A stretch of DNA of 19,013 bases from the NCBI GenBank assembly GCA_965651595.1, contig CBFGTA010000038.1, positions 1-19,013 of the forward strand, in the 5' to 3' direction. Source of the DNA: CBFGTA01 sp965651595. GTDB lineage: Bacteria > Actinomycetota > Actinomycetes > S36-B12 > UBA10799. This document shows, piece by piece, positions 8,290 through 15,014 of this stretch. Below the pieces are notes generated by a model. It saw only the letters and a list, made by a program, of their open reading frames with translations, searched no databases and was not told the DNA's origin. Position numbers and translations under genes: made by a program. Position 1 is the stretch's first letter. Every line of letters starts with the position of its first letter.

Positions 8290-8880
8290 TCAGCCCGTGC
8301 GCAAGGCGCGGCGGCGTGAGAGTTCATCGTCAAATCCATCGGGCACGACCGACGCGCCTTCGGTGCTCTCCCCCGGCATCTCCGACAACGTACCTTCTAC
8401 CTCGTGCCAGACACGGCCGAGCGCGATCCCGAACACCCCTTGACCGCCCCGCAACAAGTCGATGACCTCCGACTCCGAAGTGCACTCGTAAACGCTGGCA
8501 CCATCACTCATCAAAGTCACTTCTGACAACTCTTCAACACTGAGGGGCCCTAGATGTTCAACTGCTGTGCGAATGTTTTGCAACGAAACTCCAGTGTCCA
8601 GCAGCCTCTTAATGACCTTTAGCACCAGAATGTCGCGGAAGCTGTAGAGCCGCTGGGAACCAGAGCCCTGGGCGGAACGCACTGATGGTTCGATGAGTCC
8701 CGTACGAGCCCAGTAGTCGAGTTGCCGGTAGGTGATGCCAGCGGCAGTACAGGCGACCGGACCCCGATATCCGATATGGGGCGAGAGCCCGACGCCATAG
8801 GGTTCGAAGAGCGACTCCTGGGACGCTCCCGCAGTGCGAGTCGAAGGTTCAAAACCGGGCGACGTAGATTCGTCAGTCAT
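8290..8880 (-). CDS. MerR-family transcriptional regulator, Rv1830 (ResR/McdR)-like
   Basis: A 196-residue regulator with a winged helix-turn-helix at about 39-110. GITYRQLDYWARTGLIEP (48-65) forms the recognition helix region, GSGSQRLYSF (72-81) the wing, and ILVLKVIKRLLDTGVSLQNI the start of the dimer helix. The C-terminal 80 residues carry no recognisable ligand domain and no cysteine set for metal sensing. Sequence style and position immediately before gcvP match mycobacterial Rv1830, which is described as a growth and division regulator linked to antibiotic resilience. The ATG at 8880 has a strong GGAGG 8 bases upstream. The gene stands alone between a 249-bp upstream gap with its own promoter and the 50-bp gap before gcvP. 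It may regulate itself or gcvP; that is inference from position only. Confidence 0.92.
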   Translation of the reverse strand: MTDESTSPGFEPSTRTAGASQESLFEPYGVGLSPHIGYRGPVACTAAGITYRQLDYWARTGLIEPSVRSAQGSGSQRLYSFRDILVLKVIKRLLDTGVSLQNIRTAVEHLGPLSVEELSEVTLMSDGASVYECTSESEVIDLLRGGQGVFGIALGRVWHEVEGTLSEMPGESTEGASVVPDGFDDELSRRRALRTG

Positions 8881-8926
8881 CGTATAAACCTCCGCTGTGA
8901 CCGCTACCGAACGCGGCGAGAGACGC

Positions 8927-8942
8927 CGGTGTGATTACACCG
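8927..8942. promoter_or_regulatory. Perfect palindrome in the leader of the Rv1830-like regulator gene
   Basis: CGGTGT (8927-8932), GATT, ACACCG (8937-8942): perfect 6-bp arms with a 4-base centre. It lies just downstream of the predicted transcription start and about 40 bases before the ribosome-binding site. It could be an autoregulatory operator or an RNA hairpin in the leader. Confidence 0.4.
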
Positions 8943-8957
8943 CTGTCGTTACTGTCC

Positions 8958-8986
8958 AACCTAAGAGCCGGTCCGCGATGGGTCAA
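8958..8986 (-). promoter_or_regulatory. Sigma-70-type promoter of the Rv1830-like regulator gene
   Basis: Read on the minus strand: TTGACC (8981-8986), a 17-base spacer, TAGGTT (8958-8963). The -35 matches TTGACA at five positions and the spacing is ideal. The predicted start near 8951 would give a leader of about 70 bases containing the palindrome at 8927-8942 and the GGAGG ribosome-binding site at about 8889-8893. Confidence 0.65.
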
Positions 8987-9039
8987 CTTGTCTCCCCCGC
9001 GACACGCGGCCAAAACCAAAACCACCCCGATGGAGTACA

Positions 9040-9065
9040 CGTAAAGTCTCACGTCAGGGTTTACG
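9040..9065. promoter_or_regulatory. Widely spaced inverted repeat upstream of the regulator promoter
   Basis: CGTAAA (9040-9045) and TTTACG (9060-9065) are perfect inverted arms separated by 14 bases, two helical turns centre to centre. They lie about 55-80 bp upstream of the -35 element at 8981-8986. The spacing suits a dimeric activator or repressor; no protein can be assigned. Confidence 0.3.
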
Positions 9066-9090
9066 GTTGACCTAGTTCGAGGCTTCCGTC

Positions 9091-9120
9091 CTCACCGGAT
9101 GAGAATCTTCCTCCGGTGAG
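9091..9120 (-). terminator. Perfect 9-bp hairpin after the bifunctional nuclease gene
   Basis: CTCACCGGA (9091-9099) pairs perfectly with TCCGGTGAG (9112-9120) across a 12-base loop, starting 9 bases after the nuclease stop codon. There is no U-tract in the transcript direction, so it would be a non-canonical actinobacterial terminator or a 3'-end stabiliser for the FHA-ftsR-nuclease mRNA. Confidence 0.5.
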
Positions 9121-9129
9121 AGCGGTTGG

Positions 9130-9609
9130 TCACGACTGGCCGAAGCCCTTTTCGAAATCCTCGGGGGAAACATTGTCGAGGAACTCGCGGAAGGCCTCCA
9201 CCTCCTCGTGTTCTTCAACCGGCTTGGCAACACCGGCAGCTTCAAGGACGGCAGGGTCCACCCACACGGGTGCGTCGCAACGAATAGCTACCGCTACTGA
9301 ATCCGACGGACGCGCATCGATCCGCGTCCCGTCGTCAAGTACCAGTTCGGCGTAGAAAACGCCGTCGTCAAGACGTGTGAAGTCTACTCTGTCCAAACGA
9401 CGACCCATCGCCGTGATCAACCGAGCCAGTAGATCGTGGGTCAACGGCCGAGGAGGCGAGATGCCCTGCTGCGCCATGGCGATGGCAGTCGCTTCAGCCG
9501 CCCCGATCCACAGCGGAAGATATCGATCGTCGTCTTGGGCTTTCAAGAGCAGCACCGGGTCATTGCTCGTCAACTCGATGCGAACGCCGACAATGTCAAG
9601 GCGAATCAC
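9130..9609 (-). CDS. Bifunctional nuclease (BFN/DUF151) family protein, Rv1829-like
   Basis: A 159-residue single-domain DUF151 protein. Diagnostic segments are LPLWIGAAEA (31-40), RPLTHDLL (54-61) and DARPSDSVAVAIR (98-110). A short acidic tail ends in SPEDFEKGF, which is also usual for the family. Plant members have RNase and DNase activity; the bacterial role is not established, so the product name describes the family and not a proven function. The start is GTG (9607-9609), which overlaps the TGA of the upstream regulator gene in a GTGA junction, implying translational coupling. It is the last gene of the FHA-ftsR-nuclease transcript and is followed by a perfect 9-bp hairpin. Mycobacteria keep the same order (Rv1827-Rv1829). 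Confidence 0.92.
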   Translation of the reverse strand: MIRLDIVGVRIELTSNDPVLLLKAQDDDRYLPLWIGAAEATAIAMAQQGISPPRPLTHDLLARLITAMGRRLDRVDFTRLDDGVFYAELVLDDGTRIDARPSDSVAVAIRCDAPVWVDPAVLEAAGVAKPVEEHEEVEAFREFLDNVSPEDFEKGFGQS

Positions 9610-10457
9610 TGCAGGACTTCTCTCATCATCGCCATCATGACGGTTGCCTGCAAGGTAACGATCTGGCCCACGAGATCTTCGGTTTTCTGCTCTACCTCGT
9701 CGGCTGAGAGACTCTCCGATCGAATCCGCGGTACCACGAGGGCTTCAACCAAATCTACTTGGCGACTGGCAGCGGTAACGATGGGCCGAATATGGCGAAT
9801 GTCCACACCTTCCTTCATCAGGCGACCACACAGTCGGGCGATTACCAACGCGGTCCCGTCGAATTTTTCGGAACGTGGAACCGTCTTGAGGATGCCGGCG
9901 TCGCGCAATCCGGCAAGTTGCTTGATCGGTAGATTCGTTAGTTCCGACAGTTGGACCAGCGTGAAGGTGCTGTCGCCGTTGATCTGCGCAGCACTGTGTT
10001 TCGCGATGGCATCGACCGCGCCCGCCGAACTGATCGGTACAACGTGAGCCTCGTCGCCACGAACCTGCAGACCAGGGTTGCGAGCCACATCGGGGGCCAA
10101 GGGATCTTCGCCTCGGTCCATACGCTCCAAGTTCGCCTTGATGACGTTGAGAGGCAGGTAGTGGTCGCGTTGCATGGTGAGGATATAGCGCAAGCGATCG
10201 AGGTGATCGGGGGCGAACTTGCGATAGCGCGACGGTGTTCGCACCGGCTCGATCAGGCCCTCAGATTCGAGAAACCGAATTTTCGAGACGGTCACCCTCG
10301 AATCAGGAAACTCATCGCTCAGAATTTCAATGACTTGTCCGATTGTCATCAGATCGACATAACCATCGGCCGATCTCGCCAGCGACCTCGACTGTTCCGG
10401 GTTCGCTACCCCCTTTGCCGAGCCGGTCGAGTGGACTGGTTGGACGGCCGGGCTCAT
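9606..10457 (-). CDS. ftsR: MerR-family regulator, FtsR/Rv1828-like
   Basis: A 283-residue regulator. The MerR helix-turn-helix spans about 36-110: LMTIGQVIEIL (36-46), EFPDSRVTVSKIRFLESEGLIEP split as 49-57 and 58-71, then TPSRYRKF (74-81) and RDHYLPLNVIKANLE (97-111). I recall SGYR in most relatives at the wing where this protein has SRYR. A second helix-turn-helix-like segment lies at about 162-190 (FTLVQLSELTNLP...LRDAGIL), as in Rv1828-type proteins. Corynebacterium glutamicum FtsR, the homologue, activates ftsZ. The first 30 residues are variable and probably disordered; ATG at 10457 was chosen because it overlaps the FHA stop codon in an ATGA junction, and the internal Met37 is too close to the domain. 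It is coupled to both neighbours by 4-bp overlaps. Confidence 0.93.
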   Translation of the reverse strand: MSPAVQPVHSTGSAKGVANPEQSRSLARSADGYVDLMTIGQVIEILSDEFPDSRVTVSKIRFLESEGLIEPVRTPSRYRKFAPDHLDRLRYILTMQRDHYLPLNVIKANLERMDRGEDPLAPDVARNPGLQVRGDEAHVVPISSAGAVDAIAKHSAAQINGDSTFTLVQLSELTNLPIKQLAGLRDAGILKTVPRSEKFDGTALVIARLCGRLMKEGVDIRHIRPIVTAASRQVDLVEALVVPRIRSESLSADEVEQKTEDLVGQIVTLQATVMMAMMREVLQ

Positions 10458-10966
10458 GACAGGGCCTCACCGGAGGTCTTGCGCAAGAAATGGAAACGAT
10501 ATTTCCCGATCTGGATCTCATCACCATCCGACAGCGCCACCTGGTCGACACTCGACCTATTGACATAGGTTCCGTTGAGACTTCCCAAGTCTGCGATGGT
10601 CCATGCATCACCCGTAAGAGCAATCCGGGCGTGCTCGCGTGACACAGTAATGTCATCAAGGAATATCTCGCACTCGGGTGAACGTCCGGCTCGCAGTGTT
10701 TCTCCAGTCAAGGCTATCCGGCTGCCTGAACCGGGGCCTCGAACCACTAGCAACACATCATGCGAATCGAGTTCGGCAACTGTCTCGCGATCAATGGCCG
10801 CAACAGGGCCCGAGTCGGTCACCGCCGTGGTGCCCAGGGCGTTGATGGTTCCGGTGATATCCGACGGCGCATCGGACGCCACTTGGCGGATTGCCCTCCC
10901 GCAGGAAGCACAAAAACGGTCAAATTCGTCGAGCTCTCGCCCACACTCAGTGCATTGATTGGCCAC
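10454..10966 (-). CDS. FHA-domain signalling protein, GarA/OdhI-like, with an N-terminal zinc ribbon
   Basis: A 170-residue protein. Residues 5-22 form a CxxC...CxxC zinc ribbon (Cys5, Cys8, Cys19, Cys22). Residues 71-163 are a complete FHA domain with AGRS (93-96), FLDDITVSREH (102-112) and SLNGTYVN (129-136), the phosphothreonine-binding residues. In mycobacteria and corynebacteria the homologue binds and inhibits 2-oxoglutarate dehydrogenase, and stimulates glutamate synthase in GarA's case, until Ser/Thr kinases phosphorylate an N-terminal ETT motif. Here that linker reads SDITGTINALGTT (35-47), without ETT, so the switch may be altered or lost. Translation begins at GTG (10964-10966), 8 bases after a good -10 element, so the mRNA is probably leaderless. 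It overlaps the ftsR-like gene by 4 bp. Gene order supports orthology with Rv1827. Confidence 0.93.
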   Translation of the reverse strand: MANQCTECGRELDEFDRFCASCGRAIRQVASDAPSDITGTINALGTTAVTDSGPVAAIDRETVAELDSHDVLLVVRGPGSGSRIALTGETLRAGRSPECEIFLDDITVSREHARIALTGDAWTIADLGSLNGTYVNRSSVDQVALSDGDEIQIGKYRFHFLRKTSGEALS

Positions 10967-10974
10967 GAAGTCTC

Positions 10975-11003
10975 AACCTAAGGTTTAGATACAGCTTTGG
11001 CAA
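10975..11003 (-). promoter_or_regulatory. Strong promoter for the FHA-ftsR-nuclease operon, leaderless type
   Basis: Read on the minus strand: TTGCCA (10998-11003, five of six consensus bases), a 17-base spacer, TAGGTT (10975-10980), eight bases, then the GTG start codon. Transcription would start at or within a base or two of the start codon, and there is no clear Shine-Dalgarno sequence. Confidence 0.65.
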
Positions 11004-11008
11004 GGGCT

Positions 11009-11028
11009 TTCCGGATTCACCGGCGGAA
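11009..11028 (-). terminator. Weak hairpin downstream of gcvH
   Basis: TTCCG (11009-11013) and CGGAA (11024-11028) make a 5-bp stem with a 10-base loop, just after the gcvH stop codon and before the next promoter. There is no T-run. It might terminate the gcvH transcript, but read-through into the FHA operon is equally possible. Confidence 0.2.
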
Positions 11029-11035
11029 TGGCCGA

Positions 11036-11428
11036 CTAGTCTGACGTCCCGCCAGAAATTAGTTGCTCGTACTGTTCAGCAGTCAGCAGGCCTTCGAGGG
11101 CTTCCGGGTCGTCGGGACGGATTTCCAGCAACCACCCGTCCCCGTAGGGATCGTCGTTGATGGTTTCGGGCGAGGTTTCAACGACATCGTTGACGACGAC
11201 GACCTCCCCGGCCACTGGCGCATAGATTTCTGCCACGCTCTTGGTTGACTCGACTTCGCCGCAAGAATCTCCTTCAGCAATCCGCGTGCCAGGAGGTTGC
11301 AAGCTGACGAAGACGATGTCGCCCAAGGAGTCTTGGGCATGGTGGGTAATGCCGATCCGGACGACACCTTCGTCGATGTCCGTGATCCACTCGTGCTGTT
11401 GCGTGTATCGCAGGTGCTCAGGAACCAT
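11036..11428 (-). CDS. gcvH: Glycine cleavage system H protein
   Basis: A 130-residue lipoyl carrier that shuttles the aminomethyl group from GcvP to GcvT and is reoxidised by lipoamide dehydrogenase. Key parts are YTQQHEWI (8-15), GITHHAQDSLGDIVFV (26-41) and the lipoylation site GEVESTKSVAEI (57-68), with Lys63 the lipoyl lysine. NDDPYGDGWLLEI (91-103) is the conserved C-terminal piece. Length is normal. ATG at 11428 is preceded by GGGATAGAG, an acceptable ribosome-binding site. It begins 9 bases after the stop of the phosphatidyltransferase gene and so is likely in the same transcript, upstream of the FHA operon promoter. In mycobacteria three further genes lie between the two. Confidence 0.97.
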   Translation of the reverse strand: MVPEHLRYTQQHEWITDIDEGVVRIGITHHAQDSLGDIVFVSLQPPGTRIAEGDSCGEVESTKSVAEIYAPVAGEVVVVNDVVETSPETINDDPYGDGWLLEIRPDDPEALEGLLTAEQYEQLISGGTSD

Positions 11429-11437
11429 GTGCAGACT

Positions 11438-12037
11438 CTATCCCTGTTGCTGCCGTTCGTGCTGCATGAGTCGCCGGGCTTGTTCGAGGTACAACAAGCC
11501 CGCCCACCAATACAAGGCAACGCCCCAAATTGCGAAAGCCCATCCCAGAATTCGACAAACATCAGCAAAGTCCGAGTCCCCCGCGCCGAGCAAGATCAGG
11601 GGAAATGCGTAGAGCAGGCAGAAGGTTCCGGCCTTGCCGATGAAGTGGACCGGCAGTCCGGTGATGCCGGTGCGTCGTTTCAGAACCAAAAGGTAGATTC
11701 CGACGACAACTTCACGGGCGAGGAGCGCTGCAACTAGCCACCAAGGGATGATTCCGCGCAGTAGCAACCCGATGAGCGTGGCCAGGATGTAAAGCCGGTC
11801 AGCAAGAGGGTCGAGCATCTGCCCGACTGTGCTGATTTGGTTGAACTTGCGGGCGATCTTGCCGTCGGCCCAGTCAGAAATCCCCGCCAGTACCAGGACG
11901 ACTACGGCCCACACGTCGGCTTGGGGGCCAAGAATGAGCCACAAGAACAGTGGCACTCCGAGCAAGCGCAGCGCACTCAGAGCATTCGGAACAGTGAGGA
12001 TGCGGTCGGTGTGCGCCTCGGTGCGTTGAACGTCCAT
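11438..12037 (-). CDS. CDP-alcohol phosphatidyltransferase (phosphatidylglycerophosphate synthase-like, PgsA2 type)
   Basis: A 199-residue integral membrane enzyme of phospholipid synthesis that moves a phosphatidyl group from CDP-diacylglycerol to an alcohol. The complete family signature DGxxARx8GxxxDxxxD is present: Asp58-Gly59, Ala62-Arg63, Gly72, Asp76 and Asp80, with an additional acid at Asp55. Several hydrophobic helices follow. The N-terminal LTVPNALSALRLLGVPLF is typical of phosphatidylglycerophosphate synthases, but the acceptor alcohol is not certain. I chose ATG at 12037; the frame stays open to 12142, but the extra 35 residues are Arg/His/Pro-rich, unlike the family, and overlap the upstream gene. 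The start lies one base after the upstream stop codon (TGATATG), so translation is coupled. By position it corresponds to mycobacterial pgsA2 (Rv1822). Confidence 0.9.
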   Translation of the reverse strand: MDVQRTEAHTDRILTVPNALSALRLLGVPLFLWLILGPQADVWAVVVLVLAGISDWADGKIARKFNQISTVGQMLDPLADRLYILATLIGLLLRGIIPWWLVAALLAREVVVGIYLLVLKRRTGITGLPVHFIGKAGTFCLLYAFPLILLGAGDSDFADVCRILGWAFAIWGVALYWWAGLLYLEQARRLMQHERQQQG

Positions 12038-12038
12038 A

Positions 12039-12791
12039 TCAGGAAGACGTGTCAGCCGGTGGTGCAGGTGGGTTGGGTCGCGAAGCCGGAACCGGCAACG
12101 TGAGTGGGGCGGGCATTGCGGGCGGCACCGGCGGACCGACATATGCCGCTGGCGCCGCTGGAGGCCTCTTACGGGACGACTTCACAATCACCATAATGCC
12201 GACAATAACGATCCCGACACCCACTATGGCCGTCACGATTGCCGTCGGGAAAACCGCACCAGACTGCATACCCACCTGAACGGTCACGGCCACACCTGCA
12301 GAACCGTCAGGATTCATCACCACCAGAGACTGTCCGCGGCTCCCAGCTAGAGACATCGTCACCGACCTCCCTGACTGCGCATCAGTCCATACGGGTTCCG
12401 CTGCAGGGTTGGCCGGACTCCGGTTGCCGTCGATCACAAAGGTAGCTGGGGGCTTGCGGGTGACATCGGTGACGACTGTGCGCGGCACGCCCATCAAGTA
12501 CTCGGCCACAGCCGCCTGCGGGCCCTGGCCGACAAAAACGGGCGACCCGGTCGCGGAATCGATAGTCACAACTGGCTCTGCAACGCGGTCGATGAAGTCT
12601 CGACTGCCGGCTGTCTCGATGCTGAGTTCACTGAGGACGATGGCCCGCTCATCGCTGGTCACCCGCCCCAGGTCAACATCGAATTTCCCGTCGGTGCCGA
12701 CCAGCGCCGCTACCCCGACGCCCACAACACACAGGCTCGCGCCCAGGATCGTCACGATCATTCCGACCGCAATGAGTAGCACCTTTTTCAT
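12039..12791 (-). CDS. Conserved actinobacterial envelope protein with two membrane segments
   Basis: A 250-residue protein of unknown function. An N-terminal membrane segment or uncleaved signal (about 4-32) is followed by an extracytoplasmic region of about 145 residues, a second membrane helix (about 180-204), a basic stop SSRKRP, and a Pro/Ala-rich cytoplasmic tail (209-250). The stretch PVFVGQGPQAAVAEYLMGV (84-102) resembles a motif I remember from uncharacterised actinobacterial membrane proteins (FVGIGPxxDVxxYL). ATG at 12791 has GGAGGG 5 bases upstream. A possible -10 TAGCGT lies at 12816-12821, without a convincing -35. It heads a tightly packed run: the phosphatidyltransferase starts one base after its stop and gcvH follows. 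This neighbourhood points to an envelope role, not more. Confidence 0.8.
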   Translation of the reverse strand: MKKVLLIAVGMIVTILGASLCVVGVGVAALVGTDGKFDVDLGRVTSDERAIVLSELSIETAGSRDFIDRVAEPVVTIDSATGSPVFVGQGPQAAVAEYLMGVPRTVVTDVTRKPPATFVIDGNRSPANPAAEPVWTDAQSGRSVTMSLAGSRGQSLVVMNPDGSAGVAVTVQVGMQSGAVFPTAIVTAIVGVGIVIVGIMVIVKSSRKRPPAAPAAYVGPPVPPAMPAPLTLPVPASRPNPPAPPADTSS

Positions 12792-12890
12792 GGATTCCCT
12801 CCGAGCATCACGGCAACGCTAGCTTGTAGGGAAGACTATCCGGCGTTGCGGCACTCGGGTATCGGCGCGAATGGGATACAAATTTCCCTC

Positions 12891-13913
12891 ATGGCCTCTC
12901 CGCGTCGAGTTCCCACCCAGGCTCAACTGTCGGCAATGCTCGACGCCCACGTCGCTTTTGAATGCGAACGAATCGTGAGCCATCCCGGCGAAATCCTCCT
13001 TCCTGACGCTGCCGCGATCGACGAGTGGATCCGCCCGCTTCCGGCGTCGGTGGTAGTTGATCCCGATGCGATTGCTGGAACCATCGCCTGGCTGCGTGCC
13101 CACTCTCGTTCGGTTCGCGCGGTATCCGACGACGTCCGAGCGAGTCTGCGCGAGCTGCATGATCGAGCCGCCGACGATCCGCGACGCCTGGCCGACGTGG
13201 TTAGCGAACCGACTTTCGACCGCATCGTGGAACTGGTGGTGAGTTTCCGCGACGTTCGCGGTTCGGTAATCGAACATTTGACCTCGAGTGAGGTGTATTC
13301 GAGGCTCATCGCCCATGTGCTGTACGAAGGCATCAAGGGCTACGTCCAGAACGAGAACATCATTGCCAAGAAAGTCCCGGGAGCTTCGCGTCTGATGAAG
13401 ATGGGCCAGAAGACCGTTAGCAGTGCCGCACCCGGCCTAGAGAAAGCCATTGACCGGCAGTTGACCGCCTTCGTCAACGCCCAGGTGAGCGACAGTATCC
13501 GCGATTCGCGCCAGTATCTCGATCGCGCACTCAGCGATGACGTGATTCGACAAGCTGCACAGGAGTTTTGGCAGGACGTGGCATCAAGAACCATCGCGGA
13601 CCTCGTGGCCCTTGTGCCGGTTGAGGATGTCGACACGTTCATCGATGCCACCGCGACAGAAATCATCACGCTCATCGACAGCGACCAACTCGGTGACGAC
13701 GCCGCTGTCGTCGCTGACATTCTTCGGTCGGTCCTCGGCGACGATACGGTTGGCGACCTGCTCGACCGTTGGGAACTCGACGCCGACGCCATCACGGGCC
13801 TGGTCGACGTGGTGGCTAGGCCAGTGGTGGCTCACCTCGATGACTCCGGGGCCCTGCCCGAACTAGTTCGTCATCGGCTCGAACCTTTCTACCGGCACTA
13901 CGCCTCGGCGTAG
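12891..13913 (+). CDS. Uncharacterised all-helical conserved protein
   Basis: A 340-residue protein with no signal peptide and no clear membrane segment; the predicted content is almost entirely helix, with a high Asp/Ala/Val/Arg content. The most characteristic part is around residues 145-190: LYEGIKGYVQNENII, then KKVPGASRLMKMGQKTV and SAAPGLEKAIDRQL. This reads like a conserved core, and I recall similar stretches in unnamed proteins from other bacteria. No catalytic motif was found. ATG at 12891 was preferred because the protein starts sensibly there (MASPRRVPTQAQL); an in-frame TTG at 12846 would add 15 residues. Neither has a well-placed ribosome-binding site. It is transcribed divergently from the envelope-protein/phosphatidyltransferase/gcvH run and converges on corA. 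Codon use matches its neighbours. Confidence 0.85.
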   Translation: MASPRRVPTQAQLSAMLDAHVAFECERIVSHPGEILLPDAAAIDEWIRPLPASVVVDPDAIAGTIAWLRAHSRSVRAVSDDVRASLRELHDRAADDPRRLADVVSEPTFDRIVELVVSFRDVRGSVIEHLTSSEVYSRLIAHVLYEGIKGYVQNENIIAKKVPGASRLMKMGQKTVSSAAPGLEKAIDRQLTAFVNAQVSDSIRDSRQYLDRALSDDVIRQAAQEFWQDVASRTIADLVALVPVEDVDTFIDATATEIITLIDSDQLGDDAAVVADILRSVLGDDTVGDLLDRWELDADAITGLVDVVARPVVAHLDDSGALPELVRHRLEPFYRHYASA

Positions 13914-13924
13914 CGACCACACAA

Positions 13925-13937
13925 CCTGTTCGACAGG
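13925..13937. terminator. Small hairpin between convergent genes
   Basis: CCTGT (13925-13929), TCG, ACAGG (13933-13937): perfect 5-bp stem with a 3-base loop in the 78-bp gap between the helical-protein gene and corA. No T-run is present, so it is a weak bidirectional terminator candidate. Confidence 0.3.
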
Positions 13938-13991
13938 CTGCTAGGGAGCGGAGGGTGCGTCGACCGGGTCCAGTGCCGTCGGGCCCCAAAA

Positions 13992-15014
13992 TTACAGCCA
14001 GCCGGACCGCTTGAAGACGAAGAACAGACTCGTGCACAAGACTGCCATCAAGCCGAGGACTGCGGGGTACCCAAAGGCCCAATGCAGTTCCGGCATGTCG
14101 TCGAAATTCATTCCGTAGATTCCTGCGATCGCGGTCGGGACAGCAATGATTGCCGCCCAGGCCGCGATGGTGCGCATATCTTTGTTCTGTTGCAGGTCTT
14201 GTTGGCTCGTCACGGCCATGAGCATTGCCATCAGCAACTGATCGTGTAGTTCGGCAAGCTCATAGGCCCTCAGCACGTGATCCCCGAGATCTCGAAAATA
14301 TGGCCGCATTCCAGCCGGGATCGACGGGTGCACTTCTCGGGTCAGAGTTCTGGCGATCACGGTCAGCGGCGCAATGGACCGACGCAGCTCCAGGTTTTCA
14401 CGTTTGAGTTCATAGACGCGGGTAGCATTGTCGGCTTTCGCCCCCTGGAACACCGAATCCTCTAGCCCGGCCACGTCGTTGTCGAGTTCGTTAGAAACAT
14501 CCAAGTAGCCGTCCACAATCACATCGGCTACGGCATAGATCACACTGATCGGCCCGAATTCGATCAATTCGGGCAGGTCTGCGTGGCGCTGTCGCGAACT
14601 GCCGGGTGCCGCATGGCCGTGACGAATCGTCACGACGTACCCGCGGCCAGCGAAGATGCTCACCTGACCAGTCTCGACATCAGATGTCTCTTCGACGTAC
14701 CGCAATTCTTTCAACACTATGAATACTTTGTGGCGTTCGAGTTCGATCTTCGGGCGCTGCTTCGGGTTGAGGCAGTCTTCTACCTGCAGTGCCGACAAGT
14801 CGAACAACTCGGTGAGAACCTCAAGTTCCGCTTCGGTCGGATCGCTGAGCTTGATCCACACGAACGAGCCCATGTCGTGGCGGGCCTGGCGGCGCACCTC
14901 ATGAATCAGCGGTTCGACGGCCTTGCGCTCCAAGGGGCTGCCGCACGCTCGGCCAATATCCTCCGGGATGTCTATCGCCTGCCCGCCACTAAAGCGGAAG
15001 ATTGACTCCATCAT
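13992..15014 (-). CDS. corA: CorA-family magnesium/cobalt channel
   Basis: A 340-residue CorA protein: a long cytoplasmic N-terminal domain, then two C-terminal membrane helices (about 279-300 and 314-334). The selectivity motif GMN is at 301-303 within IYGMNFDDMPEL, and the protein ends with the basic KRSGWL. The funnel domain carries VWIKLSDPTEAELEVL (52-67), HKVFIVLKEL and EDSVFQG, as in actinobacterial members. It forms homopentameric channels for Mg2+ entry. The start is uncertain: two adjacent ATGs (15012-15014 and 15009-15011) have no Shine-Dalgarno sequence, and the region before residue 48 is less typical, so a later start is possible. The 125-bp gap upstream, after the aldehyde dehydrogenase, holds no Mg-sensor leader that I can recognise, though it is too short for a full M-box. 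Confidence 0.93.
   Translation of the reverse strand: MMESIFRFSGGQAIDIPEDIGRACGSPLERKAVEPLIHEVRRQARHDMGSFVWIKLSDPTEAELEVLTELFDLSALQVEDCLNPKQRPKIELERHKVFIVLKELRYVEETSDVETGQVSIFAGRGYVVTIRHGHAAPGSSRQRHADLPELIEFGPISVIYAVADVIVDGYLDVSNELDNDVAGLEDSVFQGAKADNATRVYELKRENLELRRSIAPLTVIARTLTREVHPSIPAGMRPYFRDLGDHVLRAYELAELHDQLLMAMLMAVTSQQDLQQNKDMRTIAAWAAIIAVPTAIAGIYGMNFDDMPELHWAFGYPAVLGLMAVLCTSLFFVFKRSGWL

Noticed and set aside
12038..12142. N-terminal extension of the phosphatidyltransferase to 12142
   Set aside because: The extra residues are Arg/His/Pro-rich with no family likeness and overlap the upstream gene; ATG 12037 directly follows its stop codon.
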